Origin: JBFJVZ01 sp041623895
GTDB lineage: Bacteria > Planctomycetota > Planctomycetia > Pirellulales > Pirellulaceae
Length of the DNA: 28,663 nucleotides
Assembly: GCA_041623895.1 (NCBI GenBank)
Contig: JBFJVZ010000037.1
Location: 1 to 28,663 of the forward strand
Direction of reading: 5' to 3'
Shown: piece after piece, positions 7,507 through 17,204 of the stretch
Position numbering within the stretch: the first letter of the stretch is position 1
How the letters are laid out: the number at the start of each line of letters is the position of its first letter
Translations under genes and position numbers: made by a program
The notes under the pieces: generated by a model
The model's database searches: none
Told to the model about the DNA's origin: nothing
The model's input: only the letters and a program-made list of their open reading frames with translations

Positions 7507-10500
7507 AGACCGCATGCCCAACTCCACTGAACAGCCTGATCAACCGACTGGGCAATCATCATCGCTGTCGCCGACCAAGTTGGCGCTGCAGAAGATCCGC
7601 GATCTGAAGCAGCAACTTGCCGACGCGGAAAACCAGTCCAACGAGCCGATCGCGATCGTGTCGATGGCCTGTCGTTTTCCGCGTCAATCAAATTCCCCGG
7701 AAGCTTTCTGGGAACATCTATGCGCGGGCGATGATCAGATCAGTGACGTGCCGCCGGATCGCTGGGACATTGAGGCCTACTTTGACGAAGACAGCGAGAC
7801 GCCGGGGCGGATGTATGCGCGGCGCGGTGCGTTTCTGGACAGCATCGATTCGATGGATGCGGACTTTTTCGGCATCTCGCCTCGCGAGGCCACCTGGGTG
7901 GATCCTCAACAACGACTGCTGTTGGAAGTCAGTTGGGAGGCACTTGAGCGAGCCGGCTGGCCATCGGATGCCGTCGGCAAACAAACGGGCGTCTTCGTCG
8001 GTTGGATGCATAACGATTATCAAAACGAATGCAGCGACTCGTTGTTAAATCTGAATCCGTACATCGCTACCGGATCAGCTGGAAGTTTTCTGTGTGGCCG
8101 ACTTTCGTACCAACTCGGGTTGCAAGGACCGAGTTTGGCCGTCGACACGGCGTGTTCGTCTTCACTGGTTGCACTTCACTTGGCGTGCCAGAGTTTGCAT
8201 CGCCGCGAATGCGATCGCGCTTTGGTTGGCGGTGTCAACGTGATGGCTTCACCAAAGACAACGGTGTTGACCTGCAAACTGAAGGCCTTATCACCGGGTG
8301 GCCATTCCCGTGCTTTTGACGCTCGTGCCGATGGCTATGTGCGCGGTGAAGGTTGTGGCGTTCTCGCGCTGAGAAGGCTTTCCGATGCACAACACGACGG
8401 CGATCCAATTCTTGCCGTGATTCGCGGATCGGCAATCACGCACAACGGATACAGCAGCGGGCTGACCGCACCAAATCCCGAAGCTCAAGAACGCGTGATT
8501 CGGCAGTGCCTGCAGACGGCCGGGATCGATCCCTGGCAAGTCGACTATTTGGAAGCGCATGGCACGGGAACCGAACTGGGCGACCCGATTGAGATGCGTG
8601 CCGCCGCCGCAGTGCTGGCCGCAGGCCGTGACAAAGAACATCCGCTGTTGGTCGGTTCGGTGAAGACAAACATCGGTCACTTGGAGGCGGCGGCGGGCGT
8701 GGCCGGCTTGATCAAAACCGTGCTTGCACTTCAGCACGGAATGATCCCGCCACATTTGCACTTTGAGCAACCGAACCCGCACATCCCCTGGGATCAGTTG
8801 CCAGTCAAGATCGTCGACCGGATAACTGAGTGGCCGAAAGACGGCATTCGCCGCGCCGGTGTCAGCGCATTTGGCATGAGCGGCACCAACGCGCACGCTG
8901 TGATCGAAAGCCCGCCTGCCGTACGAGAACCCGAACGGGCGGGACTGAACGCGGATGGCCGCACTGCCACCGCTGCCTCCCCGTTGCCAAACGTTGACAC
9001 AAGCGGCTCTCACTTGCTGGTGCTCAGCGGCAAAGCGGGCGAAGCCGTGCAGCAACTTGGTGGTCGCCTGGCGGAGTGGCTGGCTGAGCATCCGGATTTG
9101 AAGCTGGAGGACGTTTGTCACACTGCCGGATCCGGCCGCAGGCATTTTGAACGTCGCGCCGCATTGGTTGTCAACACGATCCAGCAGGCTGAGACGTTAC
9201 TTCGTCAACTCGAGCGCGGCGCGACGGCAGCAGGTTTGTTCGTGGGTGCCGCGCGGGCAAAGCCAAAAGTCGCGTGGCAATTCACCGGCCAGGGGTCCCA
9301 ATATGTCGGCATGGCTCATGGCTTGTATGACTCGCAGCCCGTTTTTCGCGAGACGCTGGACCACTGCGATCAATTGATGCGGCAGTGGCGTGAGCGGTCG
9401 TTGCTGGACGTTATGTTTGCTGACGAAGCTGCCTTGAATCAGACAACCTGGACGCAGCCGGCGCTGTTCGCATTGGAAGTGGGCCTGGCTGAATTGCTGA
9501 AAAGCTGGGGGCTCCATCCTGATCTCGTATTGGGGCATAGCGTGGGGCAGTTCGCGGCTGCGTATGTCGCCGGCATGATTGGCCTGGAAGATGGTTTGCG
9601 ACTGATCACTGAGCGCAGCCGTTTGACGGGTGAGTTGCCAGCCGGAGGAGCGATGGCGGCTGTCTTTGCTCCGGTCAAGGACGTGACCGCAGCAATTGCC
9701 GAACATGCCGAGCTTTCGATTGCTGCCGTCAACGGTTCACATCTTGTGATCAGCGGGCCGGGAGCTTCCGTGGATGCAGCGTTATCAAACTTTTCCGGCA
9801 GCGGGATACGCAGTAAACGGCTGACCACATCGCACGCGTTTCATTCGGCTTTGATGGAACCTGCGATGGACCAATGGAAGCGCGTTGTGGAAACGATTGA
9901 CTTCCGTCATGCCCGGATTCCCTTGGTCTGCAATGTTTCCGGCAAGCTACTTGCCGCCGATCATATTCTGGACAGCGAATACTGGGGACAGCATCTTCGC
10001 CAAGCGGTTCAGTTTGCCGATAGTATCACGACACTGGCTGATTTCGGCTGCGATGTTGTGGTCGAGTTGGGGCCGCAGCCGATTTTGACCGGCATGGCAG
10101 CTGCTTGCTGGCCGGGCAGCCGGCCGCAGATGATTTCCTCGCTGCGACGAGATCAAGGTGATTCAGAGTCGATCTTGTCGGCGCTTGCGGAGTTGTATGT
10201 TCAGGGAGCGACCCCGGATTTCTCAGCGCTGGATGCTTCGCCCTGCCAGCGTGTTCAACTACCAACCTATCCGTTTCAGCGCACGCGTTATTGGGGACCT
10301 GCCAGGCCGGAAGCCAGTCACGTGGAAAAGGATTCGACGCACGCGTTGTTAGGTGACCAACAGGTACTGGCAGGAATATCGGACCAGAACCGCTACGAAA
10401 ACCACTTGGGTCCAGACAAGCCGCGTTGGCTGAATGATCACAAAGTATTCGGCGATATCGTTTTTCCGGGAGCGGGTTACGTCGAAATGGGACTGGCGGC

Positions 10501-13500
10501 GACCGCCGGAAAAGCTGTGCTGCAAGACGTCCATTTCGAGATGCCGCTACGTTTGTCGAAGCCGACTTGTGTGCAAACGATCGTCAAGTCGACGGGCAAT
10601 CAAGCTTCGGCAATCGAGATTCATTCGGCGCCTGAGCAATCCGGCCACTGGACACGAAACTTTACGGCCGAAGCCTCGACGGTTCGGCCTGCTCAACCGG
10701 AGCCGATTGCACGTCTGGAGATTGCCTCGCGCTGCCAACAAAAAATCGAACCCGCCGATTTCTATGAATCGGTTGGCGGTCTGGGTCTTCAGTATGGACC
10801 GCAGTTTCAGACGATCCGCGAGATCCGCGCCGGGGCCGGTGAAGTTCTGGTCAAGCTGGAGACAGACGGTGACGTGCTGGGTTACGTGATCCCGCCGATG
10901 TTGATGGATGGTGCATTCCAGTCGCTTGCAGTTGGCTTGCTGCAGGACGCTGATTCATCGTTCTTCCTGCCGGTAGGCATGGAACGTCTGGAGTGCTTTC
11001 ATTCAGTTTCCGGCGAGGTTTGGAGTCACGCCCAGTGGCGAGATGCAGAAGGTGACCTGCGGACCGCGGACTTGACGCTGTTCGACAACCAGGGAACGGT
11101 GCTGGCGCGGATCGAAAAACTGAAACTGCGTGCAGTGCGGCGCGCGGCACTTCGACAATTGGCGGGTTCGGGACCGGAGCGTTTGATCTATTCGCTGCGT
11201 TGGCAATCGGCCGCGTTGGATCCAGGTGATGACGAAGCGGGCAACTGGATGATTGTTCGTGAAGCTTCGGATCAGCAGAATCCCTTGATTGCTGCGATGT
11301 CCGATCGGCGTCAACGATGCATCGACGTGCAACTTCGCAATGAAGGTGACGAACCTGACATTGATGGTGATACTTGCAGAATCAACGGTGCTGAGGCTGA
11401 GCAGTGGACTGCCGCGTTAAAGCATTACTTCCCGACCGCTGAAGACGCGAAATTAGCTGGCCTGGTCTGGATGGCCGGCACGGCTGATCAGGTGCTGGAT
11501 ACGATCGATATCCAGTCGCAAACAAAACTTGTCTGCACCAGCATACTGGGACTACTGCATGCACTGCGTCAGAATCGCATGGAACAGTTGTCACGCGGAT
11601 TCGAGATCGTCACCAAGAATGCAATTGCGATTGAGGACAGCGAATTTGTTTCGCCCCAGATTACTCAATACTGGGGCCTGGGTCGCGTCATCTCGTCCGA
11701 GTATCCGGGACTGCGTTGTCGTTTGGTTGATGTTGACGATATAGAGAGCTCCCGATCATCGCTGGTCGATTGCCTGTTGAACATTTCGCATGAGAATCAG
11801 ATCGCATTGCGGTCGGGCAGCGTGCATGTGCCGCGACTTGTGCCGACAAAGCCTGCGCCTGCCGGTGAATTCTCTGTCGATCCCGACGGTTGCTACTTGA
11901 TCACGGGCGGGCTGGGGATGCTTGGACGTCAAGCGGCTAAATGGCTGGCGCGGCGCGGTGCCCGCGACGTGATTCTTGTGTCGCGCCGAGAACCAACGGA
12001 ATCAACTCGGGAGATCATTGACGAGATCCGACAGCAGGGTTGCCGCATTCACGTCATGCTGGCGGACATCACGAATCGAGACGACGTGACCAGCTTATTT
12101 GCGACAATCGCGGAAGACTTGCCGCCACTGAAGGGGCTGATTCACGCCTCCGGCGTCCTGGACGATGGCTTGATGGCGGAACAAACGTGGACGCGTTTTG
12201 AGAAAGTGCTCGCGCCGAAACAGACCGGTTCCTTGCTGTTGCACGAAATGACGAAAGAGATGAACCTGGACTTCTTCGTCATTTATTCGTCGGCGGCTTC
12301 CGTGCTGGGTTCACCCGGTCAAGGAAACTACGCGACAGCAAATGCTTTCCTGGACGGCTTGGCGCAGCAACGCGTCGCTTCGGGACTTCCTGCATTGAGT
12401 ATCAACTGGGGACCATGGACAGAAGGCATGGCGGCAAGCGACACGGTGGTTCGCAGCCTTGCGCTCCAAGGACTCACAGCGCTGACCGCCGACGAATCGC
12501 ACCAGGTGATGGAACAGTTGATCCTCAGTGGAGCGGTTCAAGCGACAGTTTTGGATGCGGATTGGCGACGGATGCGTCAGCGACTTTCTGCGTTCGCACT
12601 GCCGGTGCTGGATCTCGTTGCTCCCGATGTCTCACCTGGCAGCGGTGGTGATTCGGAGCTGGTGGAAACATTGCGAACGGCTGACGAAGCGACGCGCACC
12701 GAGTTGATGACAACGCACGTGCAAAACGAATTACAACAGATTCTGTCGCTGGCTGGACGTCCCGCACTAGAAACGCCGCTAGCCGAGTTGGGACTCGATT
12801 CGCTGATGGCGGTTGAATTGAGCACACGCCTGCAGCAACAACTGGAGCCAGAGCTTACGATTTCGCCGACGATTGCCTTCGACTATCCGTCGGCCGGGGC
12901 TTTGACAGATCACTTGCTGAGTCTGCTGAAGGAGTTACCGGAAGTCATTGAGCCTGTCAGCGTTCAAGTTCACACCGAGTATGATGACGTCGCGATCATC
13001 GGCCTTGGCTGCCGATTCCCGGGAGCGGAGAATGCCGCCGAGTTCTGGCGGAATCTATGCGACGGCGTTGATTCCGTTCGCCAACTGCCGCAGGATCGCT
13101 GGGACGAAGACAAGTATTACAGTCCCTCTCCTGCACCCGGGAAAATGTACACGCGCGAAGGTGGCTTTCTGGATCGCATTGGTGATTTTGACGCCGAGTT
13201 CTTCGGCATCTCTGAACAAGAGGCATGCTGGATCGACCCGCAGCATCGCTTGCTGTTGGAAGTCAGTTGGCAGGCGTTGGAAGATGCCGGCGTAGCGCCC
13301 AACAGTGCAGAAGAATCGAACGTGGGCGTATTCATGGGTATCATGTCCCACGACTACGCGCAACTGGTCGCGGATGACGAAGCCGGCATCATTGATGGCT
13401 TCCGCGGAGCCGGATTGTCGCATAGCGCCGGCGTTGGCCGATTGAGCTTCATGTTGGGATTTGAAGGTCCCAGTATCGCGATCGATTCGGCCAGCAGCAG

Positions 13501-15493
13501 CTCGCTGGTCGCTGTCTGTCAGGCGGCCAAGAGTTTGCTCGACAACGAATGCAACATGGCGCTGGCTGGCGGTGTGAACGCGATCTTGACGCCGACTAAT
13601 TCGCTGCTGTTGTGCAAAGCCGGAATGTTGTCTCCCGATGGCCGTTGTAAATCGTTCTCCGCGGCTGCCGACGGTTTCGGACGCGGTGAAGGCTGCGGTG
13701 TCGTGGTGCTAAAACGGCGTCGCGATGCTGAGCGGGACGGCGATCGCATCTTGGCCGTTATTCGGGGCTCGGCGATTTCACATAACGGAACAAGCGGCGG
13801 AATCACGGCGCCCAGCGGCCGTTCGCAGGAACGCGTGATACGGCAAGCACTCTCCAACGCAAACGTCATCGCTGCCGAAATCGACTACTTTGAGGCTCAT
13901 GGAACCGGCACCGAACTTGGCGACACGATCGAAATGGGAGCTGTCGCGACGGTATTGGGACAAGGCCGCTCGCCCGACAATCCGCTGCTGGTTGGATCGG
14001 TGAAGCCGAACATCGGACACCTGGAAGCAGCTGGTGGGATTTCAGGTTTGATCAAAGTTGTCCTTTCCATGCAACACGGAACCATTCCGCGACAATTGCA
14101 CTTTGACCAGCCAAGTCCACACATCGCCTGGGATCGAATTCCGATCCGGATCGTCACCCAACAGCTTTCGTGGCCCAAAGGGGGCAGGCGGATGGCGAGT
14201 GTCAGTGCGTTGGGAATGAGCGGCACCAACGCCCACATTGTACTCGAATCACCAGTTGCAGCCGAGGCAACCGAAACAGCCGACAACGAGTCGCGATCGG
14301 AACATCTGCTGGTATTGAGCGCGAAAACACCGGACCGTCTACAGCAACTGGTTCAGCAGTTCGGCGATTGGATGGAACAAGCACCCCAAGTTACCTTTGC
14401 CGATGCTTGCCACACCGCCGCCGTTGGCCGTCGACACTGGCAGCATCGCGCGGCAATCGTCGCGGAATCGATGGAGCAGGCCGTGGTTCAGCTGCGAGCT
14501 CTTCAGCAGGGTAAGAACGGTACGCAGCTCGCCTCACGCGACGCCATCAAGGCTGCGCAACTCGCCTGGTTGTTTAGCGGAGAAGGAACAGAATACCTGG
14601 GAATGGGCGAGACGCTGTACAACACGGAACCGGTTTTCAAAGCTGCTGTCGATCAGTTTGATCAGCAGCTTTGGCAGGACCGCGAAGGATCGCTGGTTGA
14701 CGCAATGTTCCGGGATGAAACGCTGCTGAAGCAAACGATGTGGAGCGGTCCAGCGCTATTCGTCTTGCAAGCCGGGCTCGCCAAACTTTGGCAAAGTTGG
14801 GGAATTGAGCCCGATGTGTTGCTCGGACATGGACTCGGGCAATACGCAGCGGCATGCGTCGCCGGCGTGATGAAGTGGGAGGACGGACTGCGACTTGTCG
14901 CGGAACGCAGTCGCGTCCTTGGCGAGCAAACTCACGTGAACGTCAGCCAGCTGGTCAGCATCGGCGACAATCAAGCAACCGTCGCGTCGGCCGACAGCCA
15001 GCAGCTGAACATTCCCTCGCAATTGCTGGACGAATTCGAGCGTGTTGCCGACACGATTGATTATCTACCCGCCAGTTTGCCGTTGATCTGCAACCTGAGC
15101 GGAGACATTGTCCCCGTTCACCGATTGTTGGGCGGAAGCTACTGGCGACGGCACTTGACCGAACCAATCCAGCTGGCCGAAAGCATTCAGTCACTGGCGA
15201 AGCAGAATTGCCAATTTGTTCTAGAGCTGGGACCCGATTCGACGCTGAGCCAATTTGCCGCGTCCCATTGGCCACAAGAAACACCTACGCTGATGCCATC
15301 ACTGCGAGGCGGAAAGACGGAAACGGCGTGTATGTTGAACGCTCTGGGCGAACTGTACGTCGGCGGAATCCTGCCGGACTTCGTCGCGTTTGATCGACCT
15401 TGGCCGCGAAGAAAAATCCAGCTGCCGACAACCCCGTATCAACGCAAGCGTTACTGGATCACCGATGTTGCCAAGTATGTCGACGCGAATTAG
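7496..15493 (+). CDS. Type I modular/iterative polyketide synthase, KS-AT-DH-KR-ACP plus degenerate KS-AT
   Basis: 2665 residues; start ATG 7496 overlaps the ligase, with 7514 as an alternative. Order: N-terminal coil ~24-48 (docking); KS1 ~49-475 with Cys220 (DTACSSS), His355 (HGTGT) and His395 (NIGH); AT1 ~588-890 with Ser682 (GHSVG) and HAFHS at 780-784, which predicts malonyl-CoA; DH ~940-1220 with His982 (HxxxGxxxxP) and Asp1138 (DGAFQ); KR with its structural half from ~1225, TGGLGMLG at 1470-1477, YSSAAS, Tyr1612 and LDD at 1555-1557 (B-type); ACP with Ser1769 (LGLDSL). No ER is seen. KS2 begins at ~1829 but has Ser2000 in place of Cys, keeping His2135 and His2175. AT2 (~2350-2660) has Gly2446 in place of Ser and lacks HAFH. 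No second ACP or thioesterase follows. The intact module would add a malonyl unit and leave a trans double bond; repeated use would give a polyene. Confidence 0.95.
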   Translation: MMDKDRMPNSTEQPDQPTGQSSSLSPTKLALQKIRDLKQQLADAENQSNEPIAIVSMACRFPRQSNSPEAFWEHLCAGDDQISDVPPDRWDIEAYFDEDSETPGRMYARRGAFLDSIDSMDADFFGISPREATWVDPQQRLLLEVSWEALERAGWPSDAVGKQTGVFVGWMHNDYQNECSDSLLNLNPYIATGSAGSFLCGRLSYQLGLQGPSLAVDTACSSSLVALHLACQSLHRRECDRALVGGVNVMASPKTTVLTCKLKALSPGGHSRAFDARADGYVRGEGCGVLALRRLSDAQHDGDPILAVIRGSAITHNGYSSGLTAPNPEAQERVIRQCLQTAGIDPWQVDYLEAHGTGTELGDPIEMRAAAAVLAAGRDKEHPLLVGSVKTNIGHLEAAAGVAGLIKTVLALQHGMIPPHLHFEQPNPHIPWDQLPVKIVDRITEWPKDGIRRAGVSAFGMSGTNAHAVIESPPAVREPERAGLNADGRTATAASPLPNVDTSGSHLLVLSGKAGEAVQQLGGRLAEWLAEHPDLKLEDVCHTAGSGRRHFERRAALVVNTIQQAETLLRQLERGATAAGLFVGAARAKPKVAWQFTGQGSQYVGMAHGLYDSQPVFRETLDHCDQLMRQWRERSLLDVMFADEAALNQTTWTQPALFALEVGLAELLKSWGLHPDLVLGHSVGQFAAAYVAGMIGLEDGLRLITERSRLTGELPAGGAMAAVFAPVKDVTAAIAEHAELSIAAVNGSHLVISGPGASVDAALSNFSGSGIRSKRLTTSHAFHSALMEPAMDQWKRVVETIDFRHARIPLVCNVSGKLLAADHILDSEYWGQHLRQAVQFADSITTLADFGCDVVVELGPQPILTGMAAACWPGSRPQMISSLRRDQGDSESILSALAELYVQGATPDFSALDASPCQRVQLPTYPFQRTRYWGPARPEASHVEKDSTHALLGDQQVLAGISDQNRYENHLGPDKPRWLNDHKVFGDIVFPGAGYVEMGLAATAGKAVLQDVHFEMPLRLSKPTCVQTIVKSTGNQASAIEIHSAPEQSGHWTRNFTAEASTVRPAQPEPIARLEIASRCQQKIEPADFYESVGGLGLQYGPQFQTIREIRAGAGEVLVKLETDGDVLGYVIPPMLMDGAFQSLAVGLLQDADSSFFLPVGMERLECFHSVSGEVWSHAQWRDAEGDLRTADLTLFDNQGTVLARIEKLKLRAVRRAALRQLAGSGPERLIYSLRWQSAALDPGDDEAGNWMIVREASDQQNPLIAAMSDRRQRCIDVQLRNEGDEPDIDGDTCRINGAEAEQWTAALKHYFPTAEDAKLAGLVWMAGTADQVLDTIDIQSQTKLVCTSILGLLHALRQNRMEQLSRGFEIVTKNAIAIEDSEFVSPQITQYWGLGRVISSEYPGLRCRLVDVDDIESSRSSLVDCLLNISHENQIALRSGSVHVPRLVPTKPAPAGEFSVDPDGCYLITGGLGMLGRQAAKWLARRGARDVILVSRREPTESTREIIDEIRQQGCRIHVMLADITNRDDVTSLFATIAEDLPPLKGLIHASGVLDDGLMAEQTWTRFEKVLAPKQTGSLLLHEMTKEMNLDFFVIYSSAASVLGSPGQGNYATANAFLDGLAQQRVASGLPALSINWGPWTEGMAASDTVVRSLALQGLTALTADESHQVMEQLILSGAVQATVLDADWRRMRQRLSAFALPVLDLVAPDVSPGSGGDSELVETLRTADEATRTELMTTHVQNELQQILSLAGRPALETPLAELGLDSLMAVELSTRLQQQLEPELTISPTIAFDYPSAGALTDHLLSLLKELPEVIEPVSVQVHTEYDDVAIIGLGCRFPGAENAAEFWRNLCDGVDSVRQLPQDRWDEDKYYSPSPAPGKMYTREGGFLDRIGDFDAEFFGISEQEACWIDPQHRLLLEVSWQALEDAGVAPNSAEESNVGVFMGIMSHDYAQLVADDEAGIIDGFRGAGLSHSAGVGRLSFMLGFEGPSIAIDSASSSSLVAVCQAAKSLLDNECNMALAGGVNAILTPTNSLLLCKAGMLSPDGRCKSFSAAADGFGRGEGCGVVVLKRRRDAERDGDRILAVIRGSAISHNGTSGGITAPSGRSQERVIRQALSNANVIAAEIDYFEAHGTGTELGDTIEMGAVATVLGQGRSPDNPLLVGSVKPNIGHLEAAGGISGLIKVVLSMQHGTIPRQLHFDQPSPHIAWDRIPIRIVTQQLSWPKGGRRMASVSALGMSGTNAHIVLESPVAAEATETADNESRSEHLLVLSAKTPDRLQQLVQQFGDWMEQAPQVTFADACHTAAVGRRHWQHRAAIVAESMEQAVVQLRALQQGKNGTQLASRDAIKAAQLAWLFSGEGTEYLGMGETLYNTEPVFKAAVDQFDQQLWQDREGSLVDAMFRDETLLKQTMWSGPALFVLQAGLAKLWQSWGIEPDVLLGHGLGQYAAACVAGVMKWEDGLRLVAERSRVLGEQTHVNVSQLVSIGDNQATVASADSQQLNIPSQLLDEFERVADTIDYLPASLPLICNLSGDIVPVHRLLGGSYWRRHLTEPIQLAESIQSLAKQNCQFVLELGPDSTLSQFAASHWPQETPTLMPSLRGGKTETACMLNALGELYVGGILPDFVAFDRPWPRRKIQLPTTPYQRKRYWITDVAKYVDAN
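12980..15470 (+). other. Degenerate KS-AT didomain (KS Cys-to-Ser, AT catalytically dead) at the PKS C-terminus
   Basis: This stretch aligns by eye with the KS1-AT1 half of the same protein, so it probably arose by duplication. KS2 reads IDSASSSS where KS1 reads VDTACSSS; the nucleophile codon is AGC at 13493-13495. Both KS histidines and the ends of the fold (GMSGTNAH) are kept. AT2 reads GEGTE for GQGSQ and GHGLG for GHSVG. The stretch between ERSR and the TIDY/TIDF motif is 46 residues against 89 in AT1, removing the HAFH site and most of the small subdomain. The reading frame is intact throughout, which argues for a retained structural or decarboxylating role and against simple decay. Confidence 0.9.
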
Positions 15494-15523
15494 ATCGCGG
15501 TACTCGCCACGAATACGACGGAG

Positions 15524-17140
15524 ATGGAGAGCATGATCGCCCCCAGCGAAACTTATGACGTGACCATTATCGGCGGTGGCCTTTCGGGTCTGACGCTGGC
15601 AAGGCAATTGATCAGCAAGGATCCCGACATTCGAATCCTGATTCTCGAAAAGCGACCTCACCCGGTAGATGAAGCCGCGTTCAAGGTTGGTGAGTCGACG
15701 ATCGAAGTCGGCGCTTATTACCTGGCCGAAGAAGTTGGCCTGAAAAAGCATCTTGTTGATCAACAGTTGCCAAAGTTTGGATTGCGTTTCTTTTTCAACA
15801 ATGGGAAGGAATCGATTCAGCACGGTATCGAAGTCGGTTTGAGCGAATTCTTTCCGGCCCCTGGCTACCAAGTGGACCGAGGGCGACTTGAAAATCACCT
15901 GGCGGAATCTCTCACCCAAGTCGGCGTCGAATTCCTAACGGCGCAAGTCAAACGAGTTGAATTCGCGAGTGATGATGATCCGCATACGGTTCATTATTTG
16001 GCTGACGGCGTCGACCGGGCCGCAAAATCGCGCTGGGTCGTCGACGGCAGTGGCCGGATGGCGATCTTGAAACGCCAATTGAATCTGAAGGAAGACATCG
16101 ACCATCAAATCAATGCGGCGTGGTTCCGCATCGGAGCCGACATTCATGTTGATGACTGGTGCCAAGACCACTGCTGGCGTGAGCGCGCCGGCAAGGTTGC
16201 CAGGCGCTGGCTGAGCACCAACCACATGCTGGGACGAGGCTACTGGGTGTGGATCATTCCTCTTGCCTCGGGATCCACCAGCATCGGAATCGTTGCCGAT
16301 CCACGATTACATCCGCTGTCAGATTTCAATCGCTTTGATTCGGCACTTGACTGGCTGGATCAGCACGAGCCGGTATTGGCCGAGGCCATTGAGCCGCATC
16401 GCGAGAAAGTACAGGACTTCAAAGCGATCAAGCGGATTGGCCACGGCTGCAAGGAAGTATTCTCCGCACGACGCTGGGCGATCACCGGCGAAGCGGGGGT
16501 GTTCCTTGATCCGCTTTATTCACCCGGCATCGACTACATCGCAATGGCCAACACGATGATCTGCAGCCTGATTCAGCATGACCGTGCGGGGATGTCGATC
16601 GAGTTGATGGCTCCGCGTTATCAGGGCATATTCCTGAACCTGTTCCATGACAACCTGCAAACGTATCAAGACCAATATCCGCTGTTCGGAAATGCCCGGG
16701 TGATGTCGCTGAAATACGTTTGGGATTACGCATTGTACTGGAGCTTTCCAGCACTCTTGTACTTTAACGGCAAGATGACCGACCCGATGTTCTTCAGCAT
16801 CATCAGTGACGAAATTGAAACGCTGCGGACATTGAATCGAAAAATGCAGAAGTTTCTTCGCGATTGGGACTCGGTCGACAGCAGCCAGGACGTTGCATCT
16901 GCATTTGTCGATCAACATGGAATTGAGATCCTGAAGCAATTGAATTCCGACCTTCGTGACCGGCTGGACGACGACGCCTTGCAGATGCGATTTCGCCGCA
17001 ACGTCGGCATGCTGAAAGATTTGGCCGCTGAGATCACCTCACGCGTCAGACAGTTACAACCGAGTATCAACTGGGATGAAGAGCCTGGTTCCCCCATGGG
17101 TCATCGGCTGGACGGAGTCTTCAGCGCCCTGAATCTATGA
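15524..17140 (+). CDS. Flavin-dependent halogenase (first of tandem pair)
   Basis: 538 residues. The N-terminal FAD-binding site is GGGLSG at 17-22, preceded by a beta strand; FKVGES is at 53-58; LPKFGLRFFF around Lys84 is a candidate for the catalytic lysine region of FADH2 halogenases. WVWIIP at 241-246 matches WxWxIP, and FLDPLYSPG at 327-335 matches Fx2Px2SxG. Together these two motifs separate true halogenases from flavin monooxygenases. Family role: oxidise chloride or bromide with FADH2 and O2 and halogenate an electron-rich carbon, often on a carrier-bound substrate. The gene starts 30 bp after the PKS stop. ATG 15533 is an alternative start, with GGAG at 15520-15523 nine bases ahead. 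No flavin reductase lies in the window. The substrate is unknown: the PKS product or its aryl group is the natural guess. Confidence 0.87.
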   Translation: MESMIAPSETYDVTIIGGGLSGLTLARQLISKDPDIRILILEKRPHPVDEAAFKVGESTIEVGAYYLAEEVGLKKHLVDQQLPKFGLRFFFNNGKESIQHGIEVGLSEFFPAPGYQVDRGRLENHLAESLTQVGVEFLTAQVKRVEFASDDDPHTVHYLADGVDRAAKSRWVVDGSGRMAILKRQLNLKEDIDHQINAAWFRIGADIHVDDWCQDHCWRERAGKVARRWLSTNHMLGRGYWVWIIPLASGSTSIGIVADPRLHPLSDFNRFDSALDWLDQHEPVLAEAIEPHREKVQDFKAIKRIGHGCKEVFSARRWAITGEAGVFLDPLYSPGIDYIAMANTMICSLIQHDRAGMSIELMAPRYQGIFLNLFHDNLQTYQDQYPLFGNARVMSLKYVWDYALYWSFPALLYFNGKMTDPMFFSIISDEIETLRTLNRKMQKFLRDWDSVDSSQDVASAFVDQHGIEILKQLNSDLRDRLDDDALQMRFRRNVGMLKDLAAEITSRVRQLQPSINWDEEPGSPMGHRLDGVFSALNL

Positions 17141-17204
17141 CAGTGCTCATCCCTGTCCAGGTAACATCTCCAAGGAACGGCAATCATAAATCGGATAAGT
17201 TTTG

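Noticed and set aside
11170..11880. A possible ER domain between DH and KR in the PKS.
   Set aside because: The stretch fits the KR structural subdomain in length and style; no ER NADPH-binding motif is seen.
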